Made by a program: the position numbers and the translations under genes. Of a stretch of 64,000 nt of DNA, positions 26,599 to 36,152 are shown piece after piece. Source of the stretch: DATBLE01 sp963764565 (GTDB lineage Bacteria; Actinomycetota; Thermoleophilia; Gaiellales; Gaiellaceae); contig CAVXTD010000015.1 of assembly GCA_963764565.1 (NCBI GenBank), positions 6,377-70,376 on the forward strand, given 5' to 3'. Each line of letters starts with the position of its first letter. Position 1 is the first letter of the stretch. The notes under the pieces are model-generated. The model ran no database searches, was not told the DNA's origin, and saw only the letters and a program-made list of their open reading frames with translations.

Positions 26599-28747
26599 AT
26601 GACCGAGATCTACGAACTCGCCGACCCGCACGCCTACCTGGGAGCGCACGAGGCGAAGGGCGGCGTCGTCGTCAGGGCGTACCGGCCGGACGCCGAGTCC
26701 GTGCGCGTTCTGCCGATGGGCGTCGAGCTCGTCCCGCAGGACGGCTCGGGGATCTTCGAAGGGGTGATCCACGGGGAGTCGCTGCCGCTCGCCTACGAGC
26801 TCGAGGTGCACTACCCGGCCGGAGACGCGTATGTGCTGCGCGACCCCTACTCGTTCTTGCCGACGATCGGCGAGCTCGACCTCCATCTCGCCGGCGAGGG
26901 CCGGCACGAAGATCTGTACGCGCGGCTCGGCGCGCACCCGCGAGAGATCGACGGCGTGGCCGGAGTCGCCTTCGCCGTCTGGGCTCCGGCCGCGCGCTCG
27001 GTCAGCGTCGTCGGCGACTTCAACGGCTGGGACGGGCGCCTGCACCCGATGCGCTCGCTCGGTTCCTCGGGGATCTGGGAGATCTTCCTGCCAGGCCTCG
27101 TGTGCGGTGCCAGGTACAAGTTCGAGATCCGGACGCGCGGAGGCGGTCTGCGAATCAAGGCCGACCCGCTCGCTCTCTCCGCCGAGGTTCCGCCGCGCAA
27201 TGCCTCGATCGTCTTCGAGCCACAGCACGCCTGGCGCGACGCCGCGTGGCTCGAGCGGCGCAGCGAGTCGGACCCGCTGCGCGCGCCTTGCTCGATCTAC
27301 GAAATGCACCTCGGCTCGTGGCGGCTGAACCCCGCCCAGGGCAACCGGCCGCTCACCTATCTCGAGCTGGCGGACGAGCTGGCCGAGTACGTGACCGACC
27401 TCGGCTTCACGCATGTCGAGCTGCTGCCGGTGATGGAGCATCCGTACACGCCGTCGTGGGGCTACCAGGTGACGGGGTACTTCGCGCCGACGTCGCGCTT
27501 CGGCACACCGGACGACTTCCGAGCGTTCGTCGACCGGCTGCACGAGGCCGGCATCGGGGTGATCCTCGACTGGGTGCCCGCGCACTTCCCGCGCGACGAC
27601 TGGGCGCTCGCCCGCTTCGACGGCACCGCGCTGTACGAGCACGACGACCCTCGCCGCGGGGCGCACCCCGACTGGGGCACGCTCGTCTTCAACTACGGCC
27701 GCAACGAGGTTCGGAACTTCCTGCTCGCGAGCGCGCTCCTCTGGCTGCGCGAGTACCACGCCGACGGGCTGCGCGTCGATGCGGTCGCCTCGATGCTCTA
27801 CCTCGACTACTCGCGCAAGCCGGGCGAGTGGGTGCCGAACGAGCGGGGCGGCAACGAGGACCTCGACGCGATCTCGTTCCTGCAAGGAGCTGAACACGGT
27901 CGCCTACGGCCGCGAGCCCGGTGTGCTGATGACCGCTGAGGAGTCGACGGCGTGGCCGGGTGTTTCACGGCCCGTCCACGCGGGCGGGCTCGGCTTCGGG
28001 CTGAAGTGGAACATGGGCTGGATGCACGACACGCTGGAGTACTTCCGGCACGACCCGATCCACCGCCGGTTCCACCACCACCAGCTCACCTTCAGCATGG
28101 TCTACGCCTACTCCGAGAACTTCCTGCTGCCGCTCTCGCACGACGAGGTCGTGCACGGCAAGGGCTCGCTGCTGTCGAAGCTGCCCGGCGATCCCTGGCA
28201 GCGCTTCGCCAACCTTCGCGCTCTCTACGCCTACATGTGGGCGCATCCCGGCAAGAAGCTGCTGTTCATGGGCGGCGAGCTTGCGCAGGAGCGCGAGTGG
28301 GACTCCGAGGGCTCGCTCGACTGGCACCTGCTCGAACGGGCAGAGCACTCGGGCGTGCAGGCGCTCGTCCGTGACCTGAACCGGCACTACCGCGACGAGC
28401 CGGCGCTGTGGGAGGTCGACTTCGAGCCGGCCGGGTTCGGGTGGCTGGAGCCGAACGATGATGCCGCGAACGTGCTTGCCTTTCTCCGCCTTTCGCGAGA
28501 CGGAGAGAGGCTAGTGGTCTGCTGCTGCAACTTTTCGCCCGTTCCTCGCCCCGGTTATCGCGTGGGACTGCCAAGAGGCGGCCGCTGGGAGGAGGTCGTG
28601 AATACCGACTCGACGAAGTACGGCGGCTCCGGTGTCGGCAACCCCGGCGGGGTCGTCGCAGAGGGCAGGCCGTGGCACGGCCAGCCCTTCTCGGCCGAGG
28701 TGACCCTGCCGCCGCTCGGCGTGCTCTGGCTCGTGCCCGCCCGGTAG
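26599..28747 (+). CDS. glgB: 1,4-alpha-glucan branching enzyme GlgB (one frameshift)
   Basis: This GH13 branching enzyme of about 715 residues carries an N-terminal CBM48 pair ('PHAYLGAHE', 'FAVWAPAARSVSVVGDFNGW'). The barrel has 'MHLGSWR' and 'DWVPAHFPRDDWAL'. Catalytic positions are 'GLRVDAVASMLYLDYSR' (nucleophile), 'VLMTAEESTAWPGVS' (acid/base) and 'LPLSHDEVVHGKGSLL'. One break near 27880 ('ISFL' to 'KELNTVAYG') shifts the frame. It introduces alpha-1,6 branches into the glucan made by GlgE. ATG 26599 lies 48 bp after maltokinase, so treS-mak-glgB probably form one transcript. The end is 5 bp from a convergent gene. Confidence 0.94.
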
Positions 28748-28752
28748 GAGCG

Positions 28753-29556
28753 CTACGGGTAGATCGTCCGGGCGTGACCGCGCACGATCCTGAAGATCGT
28801 GCCGTCCTGCGAGAGGCCGACGATGCGGTGACGCGAATCGAACGCGATCGGGCCGGGCTGGAAGACGTCGGAGACCTTCGTCACGTGCCCGTCGGCCCCG
28901 ATGCGCGAGATGCGGTTGCGACCGAGCTCGCTGACGAACAAGCCGCCGCCCGGGGCCTCGAGCGTGAACCCGGAGTAGACGAGCCCGGTCGCAAGCACCT
29001 CGATCTGCCTGGTCTTTGGATCGAGCCGCAGGACCCGGCCCGCGTACGACTCGCCGAGGATCAGCCCTTTCGTCGTCACGAGGATCCCGTGCACCCCGCG
29101 CAGGTTCTCCGCCAGCACGGAGCGGACGCCGTGCCGGAGCAGGACAACGGTCGTCTCCTCGTGGCCCGGCACGTTCTCGCTGGCGTACAGCCGACCGCCC
29201 GGTGCGAGCGCGATCCCGAGGAGGTACGAGTGCGCGACGGCGTAGACGCTCGTCTTCCCCGTCCGGGTGTCCAGCGCGAGCACCCGCGCACGGGAGGTTA
29301 CGAGGATGCGGCCGTCCGGTAGCCGCTCGAGCTCGCGGGCCTCGGGGATCCGGGCGAGGACACGCCCGGTGTGCCGTCCCGGGTCGAGCTCGTAGACGAG
29401 CCCCTTCGGCAGGTCGGTGACGACGAGCTTGCCGCCGGGCAGCGCAAGGATGTCGTAGGGCTGGTCGAGCGTGGGCCGGGCGCCGCTCGCTCCAGCCGGA
29501 AGCGTTGCGGTGAGTGCGACAGCGATGGCGGCAACCCGGCGCAGCGATACCGTCAT
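28753..29556 (-). CDS. Secreted NHL/SMP-30-like beta-propeller protein
   Basis: This 267-residue protein has an N-terminal signal peptide ('RRVAAIAVALTATLPAGASG'). At least five propeller-type repeats follow, each with a 'G-x-L-x-V' or 'GRLYASE' strand: 'GGKLVVTDLPKGLVYELD', 'DGRILVTSRARVLALD', 'GGRLYASENVPG', 'GGGLFVSELGRNRISRI'. It may be a lactonase-like or sugar-binding propeller, but no catalytic set is certain. It lies between glgB and the MFS permease on the opposite strand and may not belong to the glucan system. Exported location is inferred from the signal peptide. Confidence 0.72.
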   Translation of the reverse strand: MTVSLRRVAAIAVALTATLPAGASGARPTLDQPYDILALPGGKLVVTDLPKGLVYELDPGRHTGRVLARIPEARELERLPDGRILVTSRARVLALDTRTGKTSVYAVAHSYLLGIALAPGGRLYASENVPGHEETTVVLLRHGVRSVLAENLRGVHGILVTTKGLILGESYAGRVLRLDPKTRQIEVLATGLVYSGFTLEAPGGGLFVSELGRNRISRIGADGHVTKVSDVFQPGPIAFDSRHRIVGLSQDGTIFRIVRGHARTIYP

Positions 29557-29609
29557 CGTCCACTCAGACGGCCGTGTCCGGCCATGGTTAGCGTCGCTAG
29601 CCTGCGCCG

Positions 29610-30849
29610 GTGCGTCTCTTCGCGCGACTCTTCCGCCTCGTCTGGGGCGACGACGTCGACCGCGCCCTGCGGCCGGTGCTCGCCGTTTCGTTCTTCGGCG
29701 CAGTCGCGTTCTCCGCCGGCTGGTCGTTCATCGGCATCTGGGCGGTCAAGGAACTCGGGGCGACGAGGTCGCAGCTCGGCGTCGGCTTCGTGATCGCCGC
29801 GGTCGCCTCGATGGTCGCCGGCTACCTCGGCGGGCATGCCTCCGACCACTTCGGGCGGCGGCCGCTGATCCTGCTCGGCTGGAGCCTGCAGGCGCTCTTC
29901 ACGCTGTCCTACATCGCCGCGGGGCACCACGTCGTCGTCGGGCTCGGGCTGATCGGGCTCGGAGCCGTCTTCGGCTCGATCGGGCAGGGCGCCGACCAGG
30001 CGATGGTCGCCGACCTCGTCGCGCCGGAGCGGCACGAGAAGGCGTACGCGTCGGTGCGGGTCGCCTCCAACCTCGGCGTGGCCTTCGGCCCGGCGATCGG
30101 AGGCCTGCTCCTGATCGGCCGCCACTGGCCCGTGTTCTTCTCCGGGGTCTCGGTCCTCGCGGCGATCGGCTTCGCGATCGCGCTCCGCTACCTGCCGCGA
30201 AGCGGTGCGTATGCGCCCGAGAGCCCGCCCGGCCGCGGCTCGTTCGGCGTCATCCGCCGCGACCGCGCGTTCCTCCTCTTCCTGCTCTCCGGTGCGCTCG
30301 CCTACCTGGTGTACGTCGCGATCGAGACCGTCCTGCCGGTCTCGGCCGTGGACACACACGGAATCGCGCCGTCGACCTGGGGTTTCATCGTGATCATCAA
30401 CCCGGTGCTGGTCACCCTGTTCCAGCTCCGCGTGACGAACTGGACGACCCGCTGGCCGGCCGGCCCGAAGCTCGTCACCGCGATGCTGCTGATGGGCGGC
30501 TCGTTCCTTCTCCTCGTCACCAGCACGGCGCTCGGGATGTTCGCGCTCGTGATCCTGATCTTCGTGATCGGCGAGATGCTGTGGGTGCCGACCTCGCAGG
30601 CGATCGTCGCCGCACTCGCACCGGAGGACGTGCGGGGTGCGTACATGGGCGCGTTCGGCAGTGCGGCCTCGTTTGCATTCGCGATCGGGCCGTTCGCGGG
30701 TCTGCATCTCGCCGACACCTACGGCGACAACGCGGCGTGGTACTTCTTCGCCGCGGTCTCCGTCGTCGGCCGCGGCGACGGGCGCCGCGGCGGTGCGGGC
30801 GGCCTTCGGGCGACGCGGGGGCGAGCCGCTCCCGTCGACAGGCGCATGA
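29610..30849 (+). CDS. Major facilitator superfamily permease (frameshift near 3' end)
   Basis: Twelve hydrophobic segments are visible across about 412 residues. The MFS loop motif between helices 2 and 3 reads 'GGHASDHFGRRPLIL', and 'PAIGGLLL' marks helix 5. A break near 30765 moves the end to another frame, which closes as 'GGEPLPSTGA' with TGA 30847-30849 overlapping the treZ ATG (ATGA). Coupling to treZ and glgX suggests it moves a sugar or oligosaccharide, perhaps exporting trehalose. MFS sequence alone does not give the substrate. GTG 29610 is 53 bp from the divergent propeller gene. Confidence 0.85.
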
Positions 30850-32336
30850 GGCGGCTCGGCGCGATCCCGCGTCCGGATGGAACCGTCGAGTTCGGCGTCT
30901 GGGCGCCCGCGGCGAGACGGGTGGGTGTACGGATCGGCGGCGAGCTCCACGAGCTGGCGCCGACCGCCGGCGGCGTGTTCGAGGGCGAGGTGCGCGCCGT
31001 GCCCGGTGACGACTACACGTACGTGCTCGACGGCGGGCGCGAACTGCCCGACCCGTGCTCCCGGTTCCAGCCGGAGGGCGTGTCCGGCCCGTCGCGGATC
31101 GTCGAGATCCCGCCCGCCGCGCGGCGCGGCCTCGCGCTCGACGAGCTGGTCGTCTACGAGCTCCACGTCGGCACCTTCTCGGCCGAGGGGACGTTCGACG
31201 CGGCTGTCCCGCACCTGCGCGAGCTACGCGAGCTCGGCGTGACCGCGATCGAGCTGATGCCGGTCGCGACCTTTCCCGGCGACCGGGGGTGGGGGTACGA
31301 CGGCGTCTACACCTACGCGCCGCATCCGGCCTACGGCGGGCCGGCGGGACTCAGCCGCCTCGTCGAGGCGGCCCACCGCGAGGGCCTCGGTGTGATCATG
31401 GACGTGGTCTACAACCACGTCGGCCCGGGCTCGGAGGTGCTGACCGCGTTCGGCCCGTATCTGACCGCGCGGCACGCGACCTTCTGGGGAAAGGGAGTCG
31501 ACTTCTCACAGCACGGCGTCCGCGAGTGGGCGATCCAGAACGCCCTCATGTGGGTGGAGGACTACGGCATCGACGGGCTGCGCCTCGACGCCGTCCAGAC
31601 GATCCGCGACGACTCGGCTCCACACGTTCTCGCCGAGCTCGCCGACCGCGTCCACGCGACCGCGCCCCGCGCGCTCGTCATCTCCGAGACCTCGATCGAG
31701 GACGACCGGCCCCTCGGTGACTGGGGTCACGACGCGCGCTGGAGCGACGGGTTGCATCACGCGCTGCACGCCCTCCTGACCGGCGAGCGGGACGGTTACT
31801 ACGCCCCCTACGGGAGCGTCGAGGACGTCGCGCGCGAGCTCGCCCGCGTCCCGGCCGCGGCCCATGTCGTCTGCGCCCAGGATCACGACCAGATCGGCAA
31901 CCGCGCGCTCGGCGACCGGCTGGCACCGGAGCTGCTCCGGCTCGCCTCGTCCGTCGTCCTCTTCTCCGCGCACACGCCGATCCTGTTCATGGGCGAGGAG
32001 TACGGCGAGCAGAGCCCGTTCCAGTACTTCACCGACCACCATGACCCGAGCGTCGCAGCAGCGGCTCGTGAGGGGCGCAAGCGCGAGTTCGCCGCCTACC
32101 GCGGGTTCGCCGGCGACGTGCCCGACCCGCAGGACCCGGCGACGTTCGAGCGGTCGAAGCTCTCGCGGCGCGAGCTGCCCGGTGTGCGCGAGCACTACCG
32201 CAGGCTGCTGGCGCTGCGGCGTAGGCTGCCACGCGAAGTGCAGGCGCGTGCGGAGGGATCGGTGCTGACGATGCGGCGCGGCGGGGCCGAGCTCGTCGTC
32301 GACTTCGGAGCGAGGACGGCGGAGCTGCGCGCGTGA
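30846..32336 (+). CDS. treZ: Malto-oligosyltrehalose trehalohydrolase
   Basis: This GH13 enzyme of 496 residues starts with a CBM48-like domain ('VEFGVWAPAARRVGVRIGGE'). The barrel includes 'YELHVGTFSAEGTF', 'GVTAIELMPVATFPGDRGWGY', 'GIDGLRLDAVQTI' (nucleophile), 'LVISETSIEDDR' (acid/base) and 'VVCAQDHDQIGNRALG' (stabiliser, TreZ-type). It releases trehalose from maltooligosyl-trehalose made by TreY. No treY is present in the window, although treY, treZ and glgX are commonly adjacent. The start overlaps the MFS stop, and its stop overlaps the glgX GTG (GTGA). Confidence 0.93.
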   Translation: MRRLGAIPRPDGTVEFGVWAPAARRVGVRIGGELHELAPTAGGVFEGEVRAVPGDDYTYVLDGGRELPDPCSRFQPEGVSGPSRIVEIPPAARRGLALDELVVYELHVGTFSAEGTFDAAVPHLRELRELGVTAIELMPVATFPGDRGWGYDGVYTYAPHPAYGGPAGLSRLVEAAHREGLGVIMDVVYNHVGPGSEVLTAFGPYLTARHATFWGKGVDFSQHGVREWAIQNALMWVEDYGIDGLRLDAVQTIRDDSAPHVLAELADRVHATAPRALVISETSIEDDRPLGDWGHDARWSDGLHHALHALLTGERDGYYAPYGSVEDVARELARVPAAAHVVCAQDHDQIGNRALGDRLAPELLRLASSVVLFSAHTPILFMGEEYGEQSPFQYFTDHHDPSVAAAAREGRKREFAAYRGFAGDVPDPQDPATFERSKLSRRELPGVREHYRRLLALRRRLPREVQARAEGSVLTMRRGGAELVVDFGARTAELRA

Positions 32337-34452
32337 AGGTCTGGCCCGGGGCCCCGTTCCCGCTGGGGGCGATCTGGGACGGCGAGGGGACCAACTTCTC
32401 GCTCTTCTCCGAGAACGCGGAATACGTCGAGCTGTGCCTGTTCGACGCGGACGACAACGAGACGCGCGTGCCGCTCGGCGGGCCCGCCGCCTTCAACTGG
32501 CATTGCTACCTGCCCGGCGTCGGGCCGGGACAGCGCTACGCCTACCGCGTCCACGGGCCGTGGGCGCCAGAGCGCGGCCACCTCTTCAACCCGTCACAAG
32601 CTGTTGATCGATCCGTACGCGAAGGCGATCGAAGGGCCGGTGCGCTGGGAGGCCGCGAGCACTCTCGCCTACATCCCGGGCGGAGAGGACGCCGGCCTCG
32701 AGGCCGACGACGAGGACGATGCGGCGGCGGTCCCCAAGTGCGTCGTCATCGACCCGTCGTTCGACTGGGAGGGCGATACGCATCTGCACACCCCCTGGCA
32801 CGACACCGTCATCTACGAGGTGCACACCAAGGGCTTCACCGCACGCCACCCCGGCGTGCGCGAAGACCTGCGCGGCACGTACGCGGGGCTCGCGTCCGAG
32901 AGCGCGATCGCCCACCTGACCTCACTCGGCGTGACCGCGGTCGAGTTGCTCCCGATCCACCACATCGCCGACGAGCACCACCTCGTCGAGAAGGGGCTGA
33001 CGAACTACTGGGGCTACAGCTCGATCGGATACCTGGCACCGCACGCGCTCTACGCGGCGACGGGCACGCGGGGCGAGCAGGTGCGCGAGTTCAAGGGGAT
33101 GGTCAAGGCGCTCCACCGCGCGGGGATCGAGGTGATCCTCGACGTCGTCTACAACCACACGGCCGAGGGCAATCAGCTCGGGCCGATGCTCGGCTTCAAG
33201 GGGGTGGACAACGCCTCGTACTACCGGTTGATGCCGGACGACCCGCGCCACTACATGGACTTCACCGGGACCGGGAACAGCCTCAACCCGGTGCACCCGA
33301 GCGTCCTGCGGCTGATCATGGACTCCCTCCGCTACTGGGCGGTCGACTGCCACGTGGACGGATTCCGCTTCGACCTCGCCTCGGCGCTCGCACGCGAGTT
33401 CTACGACGTCGACCGGCTCTCCGCGTTCTTCGACGTCATCCACCAGGACCCGGTGCTCTCCCAGGTGAAGCTGATCGCCGAGCCGTGGGACGTCGGCCCC
33501 GGCGGCTACCAGGTCGGCAACTTCCCGATTCTCTGGACCGAATGGAACGGCATGTACCGCGACTGCATTCGCGACTTCTGGCGCGGTGAGTGCGAGCTGG
33601 GCGAGTTCGCCCAGCGTTTCACCGGATCGAGCGACCTCTACCAGTCCGACGGGCGGCGGCCCTTCGCCTCGATCAACTTCGTCACCGCCCACGACGGGTT
33701 CACGCTCGCCGACCTGGTTTCGTACAACGGCAAGCACAACGAGGCCAACCTCGAGGACAACCGAGACGGCACCGACGACAACCGGAGCTGGAACTGCGGC
33801 GTCGAGGGCCCGACCGACGACCCGGAGGTGAATGCGCTTCGCGAGCGCCAGCAGCGGAACTTCCTCGCCACGCTGCTGCTCTCGCAGGGCGTGCCGATGC
33901 TCCTCGGCGGTGACGAGCTCTCGCGCACCCAGCGGGGCAACAACAACGCGTACTGCCAGGACAACGAGCTGAGCTGGTTCGACTGGGACGTGGACGAGCG
34001 CCGGCAGCGGCTGCTCGACTTCACCAGACGCCTCGTTCACTTCCGGCGTGCGCATCCGGCGTTCAGGCGGCCGCATTTCCTGACCGGCCGGTCGTCGAAC
34101 GGTCGGGGAGTGCCCGACAGCTGGTGGTTCCGCCCGGACGGCCGCAAGCTGACACGGCGCGACTGGGCGGACGCCGAGCTGCGGACGATCGGCCTCTTTC
34201 TGAACGGCGAGGAGATCCAGGCGCAGACTCGGGAGGGCGCGCCGGTGACCGACGAGTCGTTCGTGCTCCTCTTCAACGCGCATCACGACCCGGTCACCTT
34301 CCGGCTGCCGCCGCGCCGCTTCGGCCAGCGCTGGCAGCTCGAGCTGTCCACCGCCGAGCCGGACGCCGAGGCGGGCGCTCGCTCATGGGCTCGCGCGCGA
34401 CGAGATCGAGATCGAGTCTCGCTCGATCGTGCTGCTCCGCCGCAGCTGGTAG
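32333..34452 (+). CDS. glgX: Glycogen debranching enzyme GlgX (two frameshifts)
   Basis: This isoamylase-type GH13 enzyme starts 'VWPGAPFPLGAIWDGEGTNF', the GlgX N-terminus. Barrel motifs are 'DTVIYEVHTKGFTARHPGV', 'GFRFDLASALARE' (nucleophile), 'VKLIAEPWDVGPGGYQVG' (acid/base) and 'FVTAHDGFTLADLVSYNGKHN' region. Breaks near 32598 and 34377 shift the frame; after the second one the gene ends 'IESRSIVLLRRSW' with TAG 34450-34452. The repaired length is about 706 residues. It removes alpha-1,6 branches and gives linear maltodextrins for TreY/TreZ and MalQ. GTG 32333 is coupled to treZ. Confidence 0.93.
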
Positions 34453-34537
34453 TTCCCACTGAGCTCGGATCCGGCCGCGTACCGATGCCGGGCGTTGGGA
34501 GCCGTGCCAGCCTCTGCTCGAGACGAAAGGGGTGGAG

Positions 34538-35038
34538 ATGACCGGACCGATCCTGATCGCATACGCCTCGCGCTACGGCTCGACGCGCGAGACGGCCGAG
34601 GCGATCGCGGCCACGCTGCGCGAGCACGAGCAGAAGGTCGAGGTGCTGCCGGCCGCCGAGGTGGAGGACCTCGGCCCGTACGGCGCCGTCGTGCTCGGTG
34701 GCGGTATCTACATAGGTCGTTGGCACCGGGACGCGCGTGGGTTCGCGCGCCACTTCGGGAACGAGCTACGCGGGCTGCCGGTGGCGGTGTTTGCCCTGGG
34801 GCCGGTGACCGACAAGCCGGAGGACAAGGCCGCTGCCCGTGCGCAGCTCGAGAAGAGTCTCGACCGGCTGCCGATCGAGCCGTTCTCGGTGCGCGTCTTC
34901 GGCGGAGCGGTGGATCCCACCAAGCTGCGGTTCCCGTTCACGCACATGGCCGCCGCGGACGTTCGCGACTGGGACGAGATCAGGCGATGGGCGGTGGAGC
35001 TGGCCGAGGAGATCGGCTCAGTGCCGGCTCTGGCCTGA
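34538..35038 (+). CDS. Flavodoxin-domain protein
   Basis: This protein of about 166 residues has an N-terminal FMN phosphate-binding loop 'ASRYGSTRETAEAIA'. 'AVVLGGGIYIGRWHRDARGF' is typical of the flavodoxin_5 group, which includes menaquinone-dependent protoporphyrinogen oxidase HemG. It may act in heme synthesis or as a stand-alone flavodoxin; the family match does not decide. ATG 34538 is preferred over GTG 34532 because an AAAGGGG ribosome site sits at a proper distance. The 3' end overlaps a minus-strand membrane protein by 21 bp. It follows glgX by 85 bp, probably as a separate unit. Confidence 0.85.
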   Translation: MTGPILIAYASRYGSTRETAEAIAATLREHEQKVEVLPAAEVEDLGPYGAVVLGGGIYIGRWHRDARGFARHFGNELRGLPVAVFALGPVTDKPEDKAAARAQLEKSLDRLPIEPFSVRVFGGAVDPTKLRFPFTHMAAADVRDWDEIRRWAVELAEEIGSVPALA

Positions 35039-35428
35039 CCAGCCGCTCGTGGTCCGCACGCGACGCCGCTCCCAGCGCCGCTCGGCCTTGGGCCTCGCCG
35101 CGATCAACGCCAGGAGGCCGATCGCGACGAAGTTCTTGAAGGTCGGCTCCGGCCAGCTCACCTGCGCGGCGCCGTGGAACCACGACGGGTCGGCCAGGAA
35201 GACGATTCCGGCGATGATCATCTTCCCCGCCCAGCCGAGCCCGAGGAAGAGCGTCGCGAGCACGATCCCCCAGAATCCGAGCTCAGGCAGTCCGACGCTG
35301 TGCGCGAAGTCGAGCTTGTTCCAGGCGATCCAGAAGAGCAGCGGGCCGAACAGCACGGTGGCGACGAAGAGCCCCACCACGAGCGCGATGCTCCCCGCCA
35401 CGAGCGCGCCGATGCTGAACGCTCTCAC
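35018..35428 (-). CDS. Hypothetical membrane protein
   Basis: This 136-residue protein has three hydrophobic segments: 'IGALVAGSIALVVGLFVATV', 'GFWGIVLATLFLGLGWAGKM' and 'NFVAIGLLALIAARP'. It ends in a basic tail 'RRWERRRVRTT'. No family is recognised. The tail overlaps the flavodoxin gene by 21 bp, so the last residues may not be native. It starts 12 bp after the end of the NrtR-like gene on the same strand and could be co-transcribed with it. A role in membrane transport or sensing cannot be inferred. Confidence 0.6.
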   Translation of the reverse strand: MRAFSIGALVAGSIALVVGLFVATVLFGPLLFWIAWNKLDFAHSVGLPELGFWGIVLATLFLGLGWAGKMIIAGIVFLADPSWFHGAAQVSWPEPTFKNFVAIGLLALIAARPKAERRWERRRVRTTSGWSGQSRH

Positions 35429-35440
35429 TCCTGGACGATC

Positions 35441-36127
35441 CTAACGCGACGGAGGGCGCAGCACCGCGAACTGGTCGGTGATCTCGAGGTCGGCGGCGCG
35501 GAACCGGTAGACCGCCGCCGGCCGCCCACCGGCCCGTCCAGCCGGGCGGCGCTCGCCGGTCGGGGCGATCACACCGCGCCGCTCCAGCACGCGCTGGAGG
35601 TTCGTCGCCGAGACCTCATGGCCGAGCGCGGCCGCGTACAGGTCGCGCAGCTCGGAGATGGTGAACGTCTCCGGAGCGAGCGCAAAGCCAAGGTTCGTGT
35701 ACGAGAGCTTCGCCCGCAGACGCTCGCGCCCGGCGAGCGCGACCGCGCCGTGGTCGAAGGCCGTCGCCGGCAGCGCGCTCACCGGGTGCCAGCTCGTGTC
35801 CGCGGGCACCGCCGGGTCGAGGCCGGTACGGACGAGCCCGAGGTAGGCAGTCGTCACGTGCCTGCGTTTCGGGTCGGCGTGCGTCGCGAGCTGCTCGAGG
35901 TGAGAGAGCTCTCGGACGTCCACCTTGGTTGCGAGGTGCCGGCGGATGGAGCGCTCCAGCGATTCGCCGGGGTCGAGCCGTCCACCGGGGAGGGCCCAGC
36001 GCCCGGCGTGGGGCGAGACGGCGCGTCGCCAGAGGAGCGCTTGGAGCCGGTGGTCGCGCACCTGGAGCACTACCGCGACCGTCTCGTGGGGCAGGCTGCT
36101 ATCGTCCCGTCCAGGTTTTCGCTCCAT
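35441..36127 (-). CDS. NrtR-like Nudix-related transcriptional regulator
   Basis: This 228-residue protein joins a Nudix domain (about residues 15-140) to a C-terminal winged helix ('SELRDLYAAALG', 'VSATNLQRVLERRGVI'), the NrtR architecture. The Nudix box starts normally with 'GGRLDPGESLE', but the catalytic REUxEE positions read 'RHLATK', so hydrolysis is probably lost, as in NrtR proteins that bind ADP-ribose as a ligand. NrtR usually controls NAD or sugar metabolism genes. Here the divergent neighbour is a BMP-family lipoprotein only 25 bp away, with a TAGT-ACTA dyad in between. The target and ligand are inferred, not shown. Confidence 0.83.
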   Translation of the reverse strand: MERKPGRDDSSLPHETVAVVLQVRDHRLQALLWRRAVSPHAGRWALPGGRLDPGESLERSIRRHLATKVDVRELSHLEQLATHADPKRRHVTTAYLGLVRTGLDPAVPADTSWHPVSALPATAFDHGAVALAGRERLRAKLSYTNLGFALAPETFTISELRDLYAAALGHEVSATNLQRVLERRGVIAPTGERRPAGRAGGRPAAVYRFRAADLEITDQFAVLRPPSR

Positions 36128-36139
36128 AGTCGTAAACTA
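36127..36139. promoter_or_regulatory. Small dyad between nrtR-like gene and BMP lipoprotein gene
   Basis: TAGT and ACTA arms flank a 5-nt CGTAA centre in the 25-bp divergent gap, overlapping the regulator's start codon. The size fits one half of an autoregulatory site. It is short, so chance is possible. Confidence 0.4.
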
Positions 36140-36152
36140 CCGAAAGGGAACG

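Noticed and set aside
29610..32336. 908-codon frame that would fuse the MFS permease to TreZ
   Set aside because: An indel near 30765 joins the frames. The native MFS end overlaps the treZ ATG by ATGA, so I keep two genes.
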